Positions 44,501 to 52,303 of a stretch of 64,000 bases of DNA are shown piece after piece. The stretch lies in NCBI GenBank assembly GCA_036278835.1, contig DASUKH010000133.1:3904-67903 (forward strand), written 5' to 3'. A model generated the notes under the pieces. The model saw only the letters and a program-made list of their open reading frames with translations, ran no database searches and was not told the origin of the DNA. The stretch's first letter is position 1; the number at the start of each line of letters is the position of its first letter. This DNA is from DATARH01 sp036278835 (GTDB lineage Bacteria; Pseudomonadota; Alphaproteobacteria; ATCC43930; CGMCC-115725). The translations under genes were made by a program, and so were the position numbers.

Positions 44501-45027
44501 GCTTCGCCCCTGATTACCGAACCCGCGTGGAAACCCTGATCGCGGCCTCGCCGCTGCGCGAGCGCATCGAGCTGACTGTCGGGCTGACGCGCGCAGAGGC
44601 GGTCGCGCGCCTCGCGGCGGCGCAGGTCTTCCTGCTTCCGTCGCTCCTCGAGGGGTGCAGCATGGCACTGCTCGAAGCGGCGGCTGCGGGGTGCGTGTGC
44701 GTCGCCGCCGATGTCGGCAATGCCCGCGACCTGTCGGTGCCGGGCGGTTCGGTCGTGTTGGTTCCCTCGCCGCTCGGCGAGCTCGACGATGTTTCGGATG
44801 CCGCGTTCTTTGCGGCGGCCGATGCCGAGCTGCCCGAGCACCGCGCCAACATGGCCGCGGCCCTCAGGCTGGTTCGGCGGGAGTACAAGGGGCTTGCCGA
44901 CGGGGCGACGCGGACCCGCGCGGTCCTGTTGGAACGGCACCGGCTGGAACGGATGACCCGGTCCTATCTCGAGGCCTACACGATGACCCGCCGCGGCGGC
45001 GGCACCGGCCTCGGGCGCCCGGCCTGA
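41581..45027 (+). CDS. Three-domain methyltransferase - GT2 - GT4 glycosyltransferase
   Basis: A 1148-residue fusion for surface polysaccharide synthesis. Residues about 20-240 are a class I SAM-dependent methyltransferase (FELGLGTNKAG, YGADIDRDILFAEERI, DIIIDDGLHEASANIAFL). A helical linker follows. From 381 to about 640 there is an inverting GT2 domain (VSIVLPVFNHAYLVEEAIAA; VVDDGSTDD near 415; FGGEDYDFWLRLH near 569). From 762 to about 1115 a retaining GT4 domain closes the protein (ILLMVDRWSSGGLENLVVDL; VVVPNGLGEE; LPSLLEGCSMALLEAAAAG). The start MNSSILGAIDL has only a weak GGA upstream; the frame is open further 5' but overlaps the preceding gene. One protein may thus add two sugars and methylate the growing glycan. 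Confidence 0.9.
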   Translation: MNSSILGAIDLASEFQTIRQRGFRHLTELCDLMASQGSDKGGPHHNYTIVYDGLFGRFRDKALTIFELGLGTNKAGAPSSMGTKGRPGASLRGWRAYFPAARIYGADIDRDILFAEERIETFWTDQTNPAAIRGMWDEIGDVGLDIIIDDGLHEASANIAFLIESFRRLKPGGIYVIEDLRPPDTPVIRGIAECLSFACDCVVVEALPHRSNDWDNRLAIFQKAENARTPDPEQILAGITGICEGLRQKLRAPLNEYEGLTRGFEEAQRWVLGELDALDPTLAQGIAASPSDPIVDNNGGTASTERARQLDSADGAALARLFDAINRANKLGMAFHDQAARLLDDRRRLQRAYDEAVVGRDRALRRTGEPDRQSAEETPGPLVSIVLPVFNHAYLVEEAIAAVRAQTYRNWELIVVDDGSTDDLEGRVRRHSDDRRILFLRQPNQKLPAALNHGFAWARGNLLTWTSADNVMLPNQIERLAAELMAHPEAGLVFSDYWAIDEDGAPYEDPKWRPHNRAVDNPGLIQLPDRVTVENFHRSADNFIGASFLYRRTVAELIGPYADDAFGGEDYDFWLRLHLATSFRHVAEPLYRNRVHPDTLNARAVELGLLDNIREVLAADRWRLDTLLSEGDLLAADGALRPTAQFRAAILKRCRPVSYRSLVESGDCQHRERPLVVDIDVPPRLADGPLLDDAAVLLCRSPLAAALIRQQDWARTKRVLVWRGEVDAAVQHAFVQAFAEGAAVPAPASVLPRIDAAFRPSRILLMVDRWSSGGLENLVVDLALALAAEGCTVTLAAAEDVTPPAAPALAGSPVRTLAFAGDETAFADFVRRQEIEVVNYHHSRFAAAQARRFGAATIYTMHNCYLWMNAAQRRQLAADLASMDLVNAVSRQVAQFAAAQFGVTPERLVVVPNGLGEEMLSQPRSRPDCAPGMPFTIAVVASLVGHKLQHVAIAAFEEAARDDPDLRLMLIGAGFAPDYRTRVETLIAASPLRERIELTVGLTRAEAVARLAAAQVFLLPSLLEGCSMALLEAAAAGCVCVAADVGNARDLSVPGGSVVLVPSPLGELDDVSDAAFFAAADAELPEHRANMAAALRLVRREYKGLADGATRTRAVLLERHRLERMTRSYLEAYTMTRRGGGTGLGRPA

Positions 45028-45033
45028 CGGTTG

Positions 45034-45864
45034 CTATTCGCCCGCGGTCGGGTTGCCGCCGGCCAGTTCGGCCTCTTCCTCGGCCTCGCGTTTCGCGCGC
45101 GCCTTCTCGACCATGCGGCACGAGATGATCGATCCCTCGTAGAGCACGACCAGCGGCACCGCGAGGCAGGTCTGGCTGACGAGGTCGGGCGGGGTCAGCA
45201 CTGCGGCGAGCGCGAACATACCGACGATCGCATAGCGCCGCTTCGACGCAAGGCCGGCGGACGTGATCAGACCGGCGCGCGCCAACAGGGTCAGCAATAC
45301 CGGCAGCTGAAAGGCGACCCCGAACGCGAACAACAGGGTCATCACCAGCGACAAATACTCGTTGACCTTGGGCTCCGAGACGATCGGCAGCATGCCGGGG
45401 CCGCCCGGCGTCTCGAAGCTGAGGAAAAACCGGAAGGCGAAGGGGATCACCACAAAATAGGCGAGCGAAGCCCCCATCAGGAACAGCACCGGGGTCGCCG
45501 CCAGATAGGGCCGGAAGGCGCGTCGCTCGGTCTTGTAGAGGCCCGGCGCGACAAACTTCCAGATCTGCACCGCGATGACCGGGAACGACAGGCACACCGC
45601 CGCCCAGAACGATACTTTGATGTAGGTGAAAAAGGCCTCGGTCAGCCCGGTATAGATCATCTTGCTGCCGGGCTGGCCCGCCATGATCACGTAGAGCGGG
45701 TGCGCCAAGAACTGGTAGATCCGCTCCTTGAACTGGTAGCAGACCAGAAACGCCACGATTACCGTGCCGAACGACCACATCAGCCGGTTGCGCAGCTCGA
45801 TCAGATGCTGCAGCAGCGGCATCCGGCCGGCTTCGAGTTCGTCGTTCTCGGCGGCGTCGGACAT
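45034..45864 (-). CDS. tatC: Sec-independent protein translocase subunit TatC
   Basis: Multi-spanning receptor of the twin-arginine translocase, which exports folded proteins. The 276-residue product begins with the invariant pattern MPLLQHLIELRNRLMWSF, has six hydrophobic segments, and carries the loop LYKTERRAFRPYLAATPVLF with the conserved Glu/Phe region. A charged tail (KARAKREAEEEAELAGG) ends the protein. It lies 6 nt after tatB on the same strand and ends 6 nt from the convergent glycosyltransferase gene. Confidence 0.97.
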   Translation of the reverse strand: MSDAAENDELEAGRMPLLQHLIELRNRLMWSFGTVIVAFLVCYQFKERIYQFLAHPLYVIMAGQPGSKMIYTGLTEAFFTYIKVSFWAAVCLSFPVIAVQIWKFVAPGLYKTERRAFRPYLAATPVLFLMGASLAYFVVIPFAFRFFLSFETPGGPGMLPIVSEPKVNEYLSLVMTLLFAFGVAFQLPVLLTLLARAGLITSAGLASKRRYAIVGMFALAAVLTPPDLVSQTCLAVPLVVLYEGSIISCRMVEKARAKREAEEEAELAGGNPTAGE

Positions 45865-45870
45865 GGCCGC

Positions 45871-46380
45871 TTACAATTTTGCCGGCAGGGGTTGGGCGAC
45901 GGGAATACCCGTTTCGGGTGCGCCCTCGATCGCCTCGACCCGCGGCATCGCCGGCTCGGCCGTGCCCTCGACGGGCACGGTTTCCGGTGCGGCGGGAACG
46001 GCCGAGGCCGCCGCAACCTCCATCTCGGCCGCGGTTTGCGGCGCGGCGATCGCCGCCGTTTCGGTCTTCTCGGTAAAATAATCGGGCAGATCGGGCGGCT
46101 TGATGCTCTCGGCCAGCGAGCCGTCAGGATCGACCGTTTTCTGGACTTCGTGGCCGATGTCGAACTCGGTCGCCTTCTTCAGATCGCGCCGGATATCGTC
46201 GAGCTCGGCCTCGCGGATCATCTGGTCAATGCTGTTCTGGAACTCGCGCGACATGTTGCGCGCCTTGCGCACCCAGTAACCGGCGATGCGCAGCGCGCGC
46301 GGCAAATCCTTGGGGCCGATCACGACCAGCGCGACGACCCCGATCAGCATCAATTCGGGCCAGCCAACGTCAAAAAACAT
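45871..46380 (-). CDS. tatB: Sec-independent protein translocase subunit TatB
   Basis: Membrane-anchored Tat subunit that forms the receptor with TatC. From the chosen ATG the product has 169 residues: MFFDVGWPELMLIGVVALVV forms the single N-terminal helix, followed by the GPKDLPRALR hinge and an amphipathic helix (RNMSREFQNSIDQMIREAEL). The tail is acidic and Ala/Pro-rich. An upstream ATG at 46434 would place 18 odd residues ahead of the helix, so I reject it. The usual tatA gene is absent between scpB and this gene: the 203-nt gap shows no TatA-like helix in any frame. Confidence 0.95.
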   Translation of the reverse strand: MFFDVGWPELMLIGVVALVVIGPKDLPRALRIAGYWVRKARNMSREFQNSIDQMIREAELDDIRRDLKKATEFDIGHEVQKTVDPDGSLAESIKPPDLPDYFTEKTETAAIAAPQTAAEMEVAAASAVPAAPETVPVEGTAEPAMPRVEAIEGAPETGIPVAQPLPAKL

Positions 46381-46583
46381 CTCAGAACAACCCGCACCAC
46401 CGCGCCGCACCCGCCCGGCCGGCGCGTCGACCACAGAAAGAAGACATCAACCGGCTCCGCAAGCGCGCCGATGATCGCAAAAAGGCGCCTCGGCCGCAAC
46501 GCCGCCGGCGCTCCCGGTCGCCCTCGCCAGTCAGGCTCCCCGATAGGTATGCCCGAATGATGGCGAGAAAAGTACCGCGCCGC

Positions 46584-47180
46584 CTACGCGTCCTCGCTGC
46601 CGGGCGTCGCTTCGGCGGGCGGCAGGCGCGCCAGCTCGCCGAGTGCGACCGGCCCGATCTCGAGCAGTCCGGCAGCGCGCAATTCGTCGATCCCCGGCAG
46701 GTCGGTGAGGCTGTCGAGGCCGAAATGGACGAGAAAGGCCGGGGCCGTCACCCAGTTGAGCGGCCGCCCCGGGACGTCGCGGCGGCCCGCCGGCCGCACC
46801 CAGCCCGCCTCCAGGAGCCGGTCGAGCGTGCCGCGGGCCAGCGCGACGCCGCGGACCGCCTCGATCTCGGCGCGGGTGACCGGCTGGTGATAGGCGACGA
46901 TCGCCAGCGTCTCGACGGCGGCGCGCGACAATTTACGCGGCACCGCCCGCTCGCTGCGCAGAAAGGGTGCGAGGTCGGGGGCGGTGCGGAACGTCCAGCC
47001 GCCGGCCACCCGGACGAGATTGACTCCGCGATCGGAATAGCGCCCGGCGAGCGCCTGGAGCAGGCCGGCCACATCGGCGCCGTCGCCGAGCCGGCGCGCC
47101 ATCTCGTCCTCACCGAGCGGCTCCGGCGCCGCGAACAACAGCGCCTCGATCAGCCGCAGTTGCTCCGAGTATTCGATCAT
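46584..47180 (-). CDS. scpB: Segregation and condensation protein B
   Basis: Winged-helix partner of the SMC-ScpAB condensin, acting in chromosome segregation. It has 198 residues, with the signatures LRLIEALLFAAPEPLGEDE at the N terminus, LSRAAVETLAIVAYHQPVTR in the middle and a VTAPAFLVHFGLDSLTDLPG block. Its ATG overlaps the scpA stop (ATGA), so the two partners are made together in the cytoplasm. Confidence 0.95.
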   Translation of the reverse strand: MIEYSEQLRLIEALLFAAPEPLGEDEMARRLGDGADVAGLLQALAGRYSDRGVNLVRVAGGWTFRTAPDLAPFLRSERAVPRKLSRAAVETLAIVAYHQPVTRAEIEAVRGVALARGTLDRLLEAGWVRPAGRRDVPGRPLNWVTAPAFLVHFGLDSLTDLPGIDELRAAGLLEIGPVALGELARLPPAEATPGSEDA

Positions 47181-47950
47181 GCCGCGGCGCCACGCACCGA
47201 AGCGGGGCTGCGCATGTAAAGGGGGCCGAACGGGCGATCCTGGCGCAATTCGATCTGCCCGGTGCGCGCCAGTTCCAAGGTCGCGGCGAAGGTGGCGGCC
47301 AGTGCCGAGCGGCGATACAGCGCGCCGCGCAATTCCTCCGGAAGAAAGGCCGACAGCTCGCGCCAGTCCGGGATATGGCCGACAAAGCGGGCGAGATGCC
47401 GGAGCGCCTCGTCGAGCGAGTGGAACGCCGGCGCGGCGATCGTCAGCACCTGCCCCTCATTCCGCCGGTGCCCGGCGCCATAGGCCGCGAGCAACTCGTA
47501 GAGGCTGACCTGCCAGACCGGGCGGTCGATGCGCGGCAAGCCCTCCGGGCGGCCGCGCGCGAACACGTCGCGATCCAGCAGCTGCCGGGCCATCAGCGCC
47601 TCTCCGGCGCGCTGCATCGCGGCGAGCAGCTGCAGGCGGCGGGTCAATGCCGCCGCCATCTCCTCGCCGCTCGGCCCGTCCTCGGCCGGCGGCTCGGGCA
47701 ATAGGAGGCGCGATTTGAGGTAGGCGAGCCATGCCGCCATCACGAGGTAGTCGGCGGCGATTTCGAGTTGCAACCGGCGCTGCCCGGCGATGAAGGCAAG
47801 GTATTGCTCGGCAAGCGCCAGGATCGACAGTTTTGCGAGATCGACCTTCTGCTGGCGCGCGAGGCTCAGCAAAAGGTCGATCGGCCCCTCGTAGCCGTCG
47901 AGGTCGAGCAGCAGCGCCGATGCACCGGACAAATCGTCGGTTTCGCTCAC
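47177..47950 (-). CDS. scpA: Segregation and condensation protein A
   Basis: Kleisin subunit of SMC-ScpAB, 257 residues. The N-terminal SMC-binding part reads DLDGYEGPIDLLLSLARQQK and LAEQYLAFIAGQRRLQLEIA, followed by MAAWLAYLKSRLLLPEP. The C-terminal winged helix (RRSALAATFAATLELARTGQ) contacts the SMC head. The start is a GTG that overlaps the stop of the preceding protease gene (GTGA). Four-base overlaps on both sides show tight coupling along this run. Confidence 0.95.
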   Translation of the reverse strand: MSETDDLSGASALLLDLDGYEGPIDLLLSLARQQKVDLAKLSILALAEQYLAFIAGQRRLQLEIAADYLVMAAWLAYLKSRLLLPEPPAEDGPSGEEMAAALTRRLQLLAAMQRAGEALMARQLLDRDVFARGRPEGLPRIDRPVWQVSLYELLAAYGAGHRRNEGQVLTIAAPAFHSLDEALRHLARFVGHIPDWRELSAFLPEELRGALYRRSALAATFAATLELARTGQIELRQDRPFGPLYMRSPASVRGAAA

Positions 47951-48642
47951 CCGGTCAGCCCGGTCACGGTCAGCACGAAGCGGTAGAGGAAGGTGGCCGG
48001 CACGCCGATCAGCCAGCCGAGGAGGTTGAACCCGATGCCGGTACGCCCGCCGATATAGGAAAGCGCGAAGATCAGCAGCAGGATGATCATCCCATACGGC
48101 TCGACCCGCGCTAGCGGCCGCGCCAGAAAGCGCGGCAGGATGCCGACCGCGATCCGGCCGCCGTCGAGCGGCGGCAATGGCCACATGTTGAAAATACATA
48201 GGATGACGTTGATCTCGAGCGAGTTGCGCAGGTTGAGCGCGAACCAGTTGGCAAAGCCCTTCGGCGCGTAATCGACGAGGTAGAACAAGAGGGCCGAGAC
48301 GATCGCCAGCAGCACGTTGGTTCCCGGCCCGGCCAGCGCGACCAGCACCGAATCCCGGCGCGGATGCCGCAGCCGCCCGAAATTGACCGGCACCGGCTTG
48401 GCATAGCCGAACAGAAACCCCGAACTCAGAAACAACAGGGCCGGCAGCAGCACGGTGCCGAACGGATCGACATGGGCGAGCGGGTTCAAGGTCAAGCGAC
48501 CGGCGCGCGCCGCCGTGTCGTCGCCGAGCCGGTAGGCGACAAACCCATGCGCCGCCTCGTGAAAGGTCACCGCGAAGATGACCGGCAGCACCCAGGTGGT
48601 CGCCGCGCGCAGCAGCTCCGACCATTGTCCGACGGCATTCAT
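47947..48642 (-). CDS. Site-2 protease family (M50) membrane metalloprotease
   Basis: Polytopic inner-membrane protein of 231 residues, the compact type without PDZ domain. The zinc motif HEAAH (FAVTFHEAAHGFVAYRLGDD) lies in the first helix and the third ligand in NMWPLPPLDGG. It is expected to cut substrates within the membrane; its position before scpAB is conserved in alphaproteobacteria but the substrate is not known. The start ATG overlaps the nagZ stop (ATGA). Confidence 0.93.
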   Translation of the reverse strand: MNAVGQWSELLRAATTWVLPVIFAVTFHEAAHGFVAYRLGDDTAARAGRLTLNPLAHVDPFGTVLLPALLFLSSGFLFGYAKPVPVNFGRLRHPRRDSVLVALAGPGTNVLLAIVSALLFYLVDYAPKGFANWFALNLRNSLEINVILCIFNMWPLPPLDGGRIAVGILPRFLARPLARVEPYGMIILLLIFALSYIGGRTGIGFNLLGWLIGVPATFLYRFVLTVTGLTG

Positions 48643-49670
48643 GCTCCCGGCCGGCCCGCCATTGCCGCCAACTCGGCGAGGCGGGCCTCGGCCGCACGCC
48701 GGTCGAACGGGCGCCCGCTGTCCCGGCGCAGCTTTTCGCCGCGGCCGATCCGCGCCTCGCATTCCGGCGACATCGGCATCGCCGCCTCGGTAACCTCGAC
48801 CATCTCCGCAAATACCCCGGTGCAGTGCAAAACCAGATCGCACCCGGAATCGAGGGCGCGGCGGGTGCGCTCGGCGAGCCCGCCGGCAAGCGCTCCCATC
48901 GAGATATCGTCGGAGATCAGCACGCCTGCAAATCCAATATCGCCGCGGATCGCGGTGTCGATCACCAGCCGCGAGAACGTCGCCGGCGCGCTGTCGTCGA
49001 TCGCGGCATAGACGATGTGCGCCGTCATCGCCCACGGCATCGCCGCCAGCGCGCGGAACGGCGCGAAATCGCTTTGCGCCATTTCTGCTGCGCTGGTCTC
49101 AACGCGCGGACAGGCGCGGTGACTGTCCACCCGGGCGCGGCCGTGGCCGGGGATGTGCTTGACGATCGGCAGCACGCTGCCGGCCAAGAGCCCGTCGCAA
49201 ACAGCGCGCCCGAGCCGCGCCACCCGCATCGGATCGGTGCCCCAGGCGCGGTCGCCGATGACCGGGTCGGCATCTGCCACCGGCAGGTCGAGGACCGGCG
49301 CGGCATCGACGGTGACGCCGATTTCGGCGAGGTCGTCCGCGATCAGCCGCGCCGCAAGCCCGGCCGCCTCCTCGGCGAGCGAGTCGGGCAGCGCGGCGAG
49401 CCGCGCCGGCGCCGGGTAGGCCGGCCATTCGGGCGGGCGCAGGCGGGCCACCCGGCCACCTTCCTGGTCGACCAGCACCGGCGCGTCGGGCCGACCGACG
49501 CAGGCGCGGAACTCGGCAATCAAGGCGCGCAACTGGGCGCGCGAGCGGCAGTTGCGGCGGAAGATGACAAAGCCGAGCGGGTCGGCGGCGGCGAACAGCC
49601 GGCGCTCCTCGGCGGACAACGCCTCGCCCGCGCAGCCGAGCACCAGCGCTAGGGGCCGCTCAGCGAGCAA
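48639..49670 (-). CDS. nagZ: Beta-N-acetylhexosaminidase
   Basis: GH3 enzyme of peptidoglycan recycling that removes N-acetylglucosamine from anhydro-muropeptides in the cytoplasm. The protein has 343 residues. LVDQEGGRVARLRPP (67-81) and KHIPGHGRARVDSH (171-184, with the general acid/base histidine loop) are diagnostic; the nucleophile aspartate is in ISDDISMGAL near residue 252. No signal peptide, as expected. It overlaps the SPOR-domain gene by 11 nt. Confidence 0.95.
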   Translation of the reverse strand: MLAERPLALVLGCAGEALSAEERRLFAAADPLGFVIFRRNCRSRAQLRALIAEFRACVGRPDAPVLVDQEGGRVARLRPPEWPAYPAPARLAALPDSLAEEAAGLAARLIADDLAEIGVTVDAAPVLDLPVADADPVIGDRAWGTDPMRVARLGRAVCDGLLAGSVLPIVKHIPGHGRARVDSHRACPRVETSAAEMAQSDFAPFRALAAMPWAMTAHIVYAAIDDSAPATFSRLVIDTAIRGDIGFAGVLISDDISMGALAGGLAERTRRALDSGCDLVLHCTGVFAEMVEVTEAAMPMSPECEARIGRGEKLRRDSGRPFDRRAAEARLAELAAMAGRPGA

Positions 49671-50505
49671 GAAGGCACCCGAAATTGCGCTGCTTCAGCG
49701 CGCTGCACAACCGTTCGGCGGCCGCCGCATCGGAGAACGGCCCGGCCTCGATGCGGTAATAGATCCCCTTGTCGCCGAGATCAGTGCGCACCGCCACGGC
49801 GTGCAGCCTGCTCAAGAGATCGGGGTTTTCGTGCTGCAGCCGATGCCACTCGGCGCGCGCCGCCTCGGGGCTGCGCAACGAGCCGAGCCGGACCTGGACC
49901 TTGCCGCCGAGGGCGGCATACGTCTCCTGTCGTTCCGTGGGTCCGGCCGCCGGCGGCTCGTTACGCCGTGGCTCGTTATGCCGTTCCGTCTTCGCCTCGT
50001 TCCGCGGTGCCGCCGGCGCGGCGATCGCCGGGGGTGGCGGCAGGGCGGCCTGTTGGGCGGCGGCTCGCGGAGCCGCCAGGTGCGGCGCGGCGGCAGGCAG
50101 CGGTGCCGACGACGGCGCCGCAACCGCTGTCGGCTCGGGTCGCGGCAGCGGTTTCTCCGCCGGCGGCAGCAGCCGCTCGATATTCGGCACGCCGGGCTGT
50201 TCGCTGAAGATCGAGGCGTTCTGGTTGGGAATTTTCATGCCGCCGGGATCGTCCGGTTTCACCTTGTCAGGACTGCGATCGGCGCGGATCAGCGGGATGC
50301 CGTCGCCGCCGGGGCCGGCGCCCGCGTGCCGCGCCCCTTCGTGATAGGCGAACCACAGGCCGCCGGCGAATACCGCCATCGCCAGCACGCTCAGCAGCAC
50401 TTTCGGGAAGCGGCGCTCGCGCCGCTCTTCGTCATAATCGCGCTCCTCGCCGACCAGCTCGAACCCCTCCTCGCGCTCGTCGTAATCGCGCAGCGGCTGC
50501 CGCAT
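49660..50505 (-). CDS. SPOR domain-containing membrane protein
   Basis: Single-pass inner-membrane protein of 281 residues. A short acidic cytoplasmic tail (LRDYDEREEGFELVGEERDY) leads to one helix (about 36-54, VLLSVLAMAVFAGGLWFAY). A Pro/Ala-rich periplasmic spacer follows, then a C-terminal SPOR domain (about 200-281, KVQVRLGSLRSPEAARAEW and YYRIEAGPFSDAAAAERLC) that binds denuded glycan at the division septum. The ATG lies 2 nt after the argS stop with GAGGAG 8 nt upstream. It is linked to NagZ both by position and by peptidoglycan. Confidence 0.93.
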   Translation of the reverse strand: MRQPLRDYDEREEGFELVGEERDYDEERRERRFPKVLLSVLAMAVFAGGLWFAYHEGARHAGAGPGGDGIPLIRADRSPDKVKPDDPGGMKIPNQNASIFSEQPGVPNIERLLPPAEKPLPRPEPTAVAAPSSAPLPAAAPHLAAPRAAAQQAALPPPPAIAAPAAPRNEAKTERHNEPRRNEPPAAGPTERQETYAALGGKVQVRLGSLRSPEAARAEWHRLQHENPDLLSRLHAVAVRTDLGDKGIYYRIEAGPFSDAAAAERLCSALKQRNFGCLLAR

Positions 50506-50507
50506 GG

Positions 50508-52301
50508 TCACATCTCCTCGACCGGCTCGACCCCGAACACCGCCAAGCCGGAGGCGACGACGAGCGCCACGCCGCGCACCAGCGCGAGGCGCGCACGGGT
50601 CAGGTCGGGATCGGCGGCGATCAGGAAACGCAGGCTCGCCTCGTCTTTTCCCTTGGTCCATAGCAGATGAAACTGGGCGGCGACCTCCTGCAGGAAAAAG
50701 GCAATGCGGTGCGGCTCGTGCGCCTCGGCAGCAGCCTCGACGATCCGCGGCCAGCCGGCCAGCAAGCGAATCAGCGCCAGTTCGAGCGGGTCGGCGAGGC
50801 GGTCGAGCGGCGCCGCCGCCAATGCCGCATCGTCGAGGCTGGCGGCCGGCAATTCCTCGCCGGCATGGCGCATCACCGAGGCGGCGCGGGCATGCGCGTA
50901 TTGGACGTAGAAAACCGGGTTGTCCCTCGACTGCTCGGTCACCTTGGCGAAATCGAATTCGAGGGTCTGGTCGTTTTTTCGGGTCAGCATGATGAACCGG
51001 AACACGTCCCGGCCGACCTCGTCGATGACCTCGCGCAAGGTGACAAAGGTGCCGGCCCGCTTCGACATGCGCACCGGCTCGCCGTTGTCGAACAGGTGGA
51101 CGAGCTGGCACAATTTGACGTCGAGCGCCGCCTCGCCCGCCGTCAGGGCCGTCACCGCGGCCTGCATGCGCTTGACGTAGCCGCCGTGATCGGCCCCCCA
51201 CACATCGATCAGGTTACGGAAGCCGCGCCGGTATTTGTCGTGGTGATAGGCGATGTCGGCCGCGAAATAGGTCCACGACCCGTCTGATTTGCGCAGCGGC
51301 CGATCCACCTCGTCGCCGAATTGCGTGGCGCGGAACAAGGTCTGCGGCCGCGGCTCCCAATCGTCGGGCAGCTTGCCCTTTGGCGGTTCGAGAACGCCTT
51401 CGTAAATGAGGCCGCGCCCGGCCAGCGCGGCGAGCGCCGCATCGACGGCGCCGCGCGACACAAGCTCGCGTTCGGAGGTGAATGCGTCGAACGACACGCC
51501 GAGCGCCGCGAGGTCGTCGCGGATCAGCCCTATCATCTCGGCGATCGCAAAGTCGCGCACCGGCGCGAGCCATACCGATTGCGGCGTGTCGATCCATTTG
51601 TCGCCGTCGCGCGCGAACAGGCGGCGGCCGGTCTCCTTCAGGTATTCGCCCGGATAAAACCCCTCGGGCTCGACCCGCGCCGCGCCGGTCGCCAGCTCGG
51701 CATCGACCATCTGCTGATAGCGGTAATGGACCGAGCGGGCGAGCGCATCGACCTGGGCGCCCGCGTCATTGATGTAGTATTCGCGGTGCACCGCGAAGCC
51801 GGCCTTGGCAAGGAGCGCCGCCAGCGCGTCGCCGACTACCGCCCCCCTGCCGTGGCCGACATGCATCGGCCCCGTCGGGTTGGCCGAGACGAATTCGACA
51901 TTGACCAGCTCGCCGGCCCCGATCACCGAATTGCCGTAGGCGGTGCCCGCCTGCAACATCGCGCGCAGCTGCGCATGCCACACCGCCGGATCGAGGCGGA
52001 TGTTCAAAAACCCCGGCCGTACCGCGCTCACGGTAAATCCGCCGCCGCAATAACCGCCGCTCCGCAGCTCGCGGCCGGCCAGCGCGGCGGCGATCTTCTC
52101 GGCCAAGGCCATCGGGTTCTGCCGGGTCGGGCCGGCCAGCACCATCGCCGCGTTGGTCGCCAGATCGCCATGCGTCGGGTCGCGCGGCGGCTCGACCGCG
52201 ACGCGGCCGAAATCGAGGCCGGCCGGCAGTGCGCCTGCCGCCGTCAGCTCGCCCAGCGCCGCCAGCACCAGCCGGCGGAAATCGCCGAAGATGTTCGTCA
52301 T
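50508..52301 (-). CDS. argS: Arginyl-tRNA synthetase
   Basis: Class I synthetase charging tRNA-Arg, 597 residues. The N-terminal additional domain is followed by the HIGH-type motif HVGH (147-150) inside EFVSANPTGPMHVGHGRG. The KMSKS-equivalent is RMSKRAGTFVTL. The DALR anticodon-binding domain (about 470-597) ends the protein. It starts 2 nt after the dgt stop codon. Length and motifs are standard. Confidence 0.97.
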   Translation of the reverse strand: MTNIFGDFRRLVLAALGELTAAGALPAGLDFGRVAVEPPRDPTHGDLATNAAMVLAGPTRQNPMALAEKIAAALAGRELRSGGYCGGGFTVSAVRPGFLNIRLDPAVWHAQLRAMLQAGTAYGNSVIGAGELVNVEFVSANPTGPMHVGHGRGAVVGDALAALLAKAGFAVHREYYINDAGAQVDALARSVHYRYQQMVDAELATGAARVEPEGFYPGEYLKETGRRLFARDGDKWIDTPQSVWLAPVRDFAIAEMIGLIRDDLAALGVSFDAFTSERELVSRGAVDAALAALAGRGLIYEGVLEPPKGKLPDDWEPRPQTLFRATQFGDEVDRPLRKSDGSWTYFAADIAYHHDKYRRGFRNLIDVWGADHGGYVKRMQAAVTALTAGEAALDVKLCQLVHLFDNGEPVRMSKRAGTFVTLREVIDEVGRDVFRFIMLTRKNDQTLEFDFAKVTEQSRDNPVFYVQYAHARAASVMRHAGEELPAASLDDAALAAAPLDRLADPLELALIRLLAGWPRIVEAAAEAHEPHRIAFFLQEVAAQFHLLWTKGKDEASLRFLIAADPDLTRARLALVRGVALVVASGLAVFGVEPVEEM

Positions 52302-52303
52302 CG

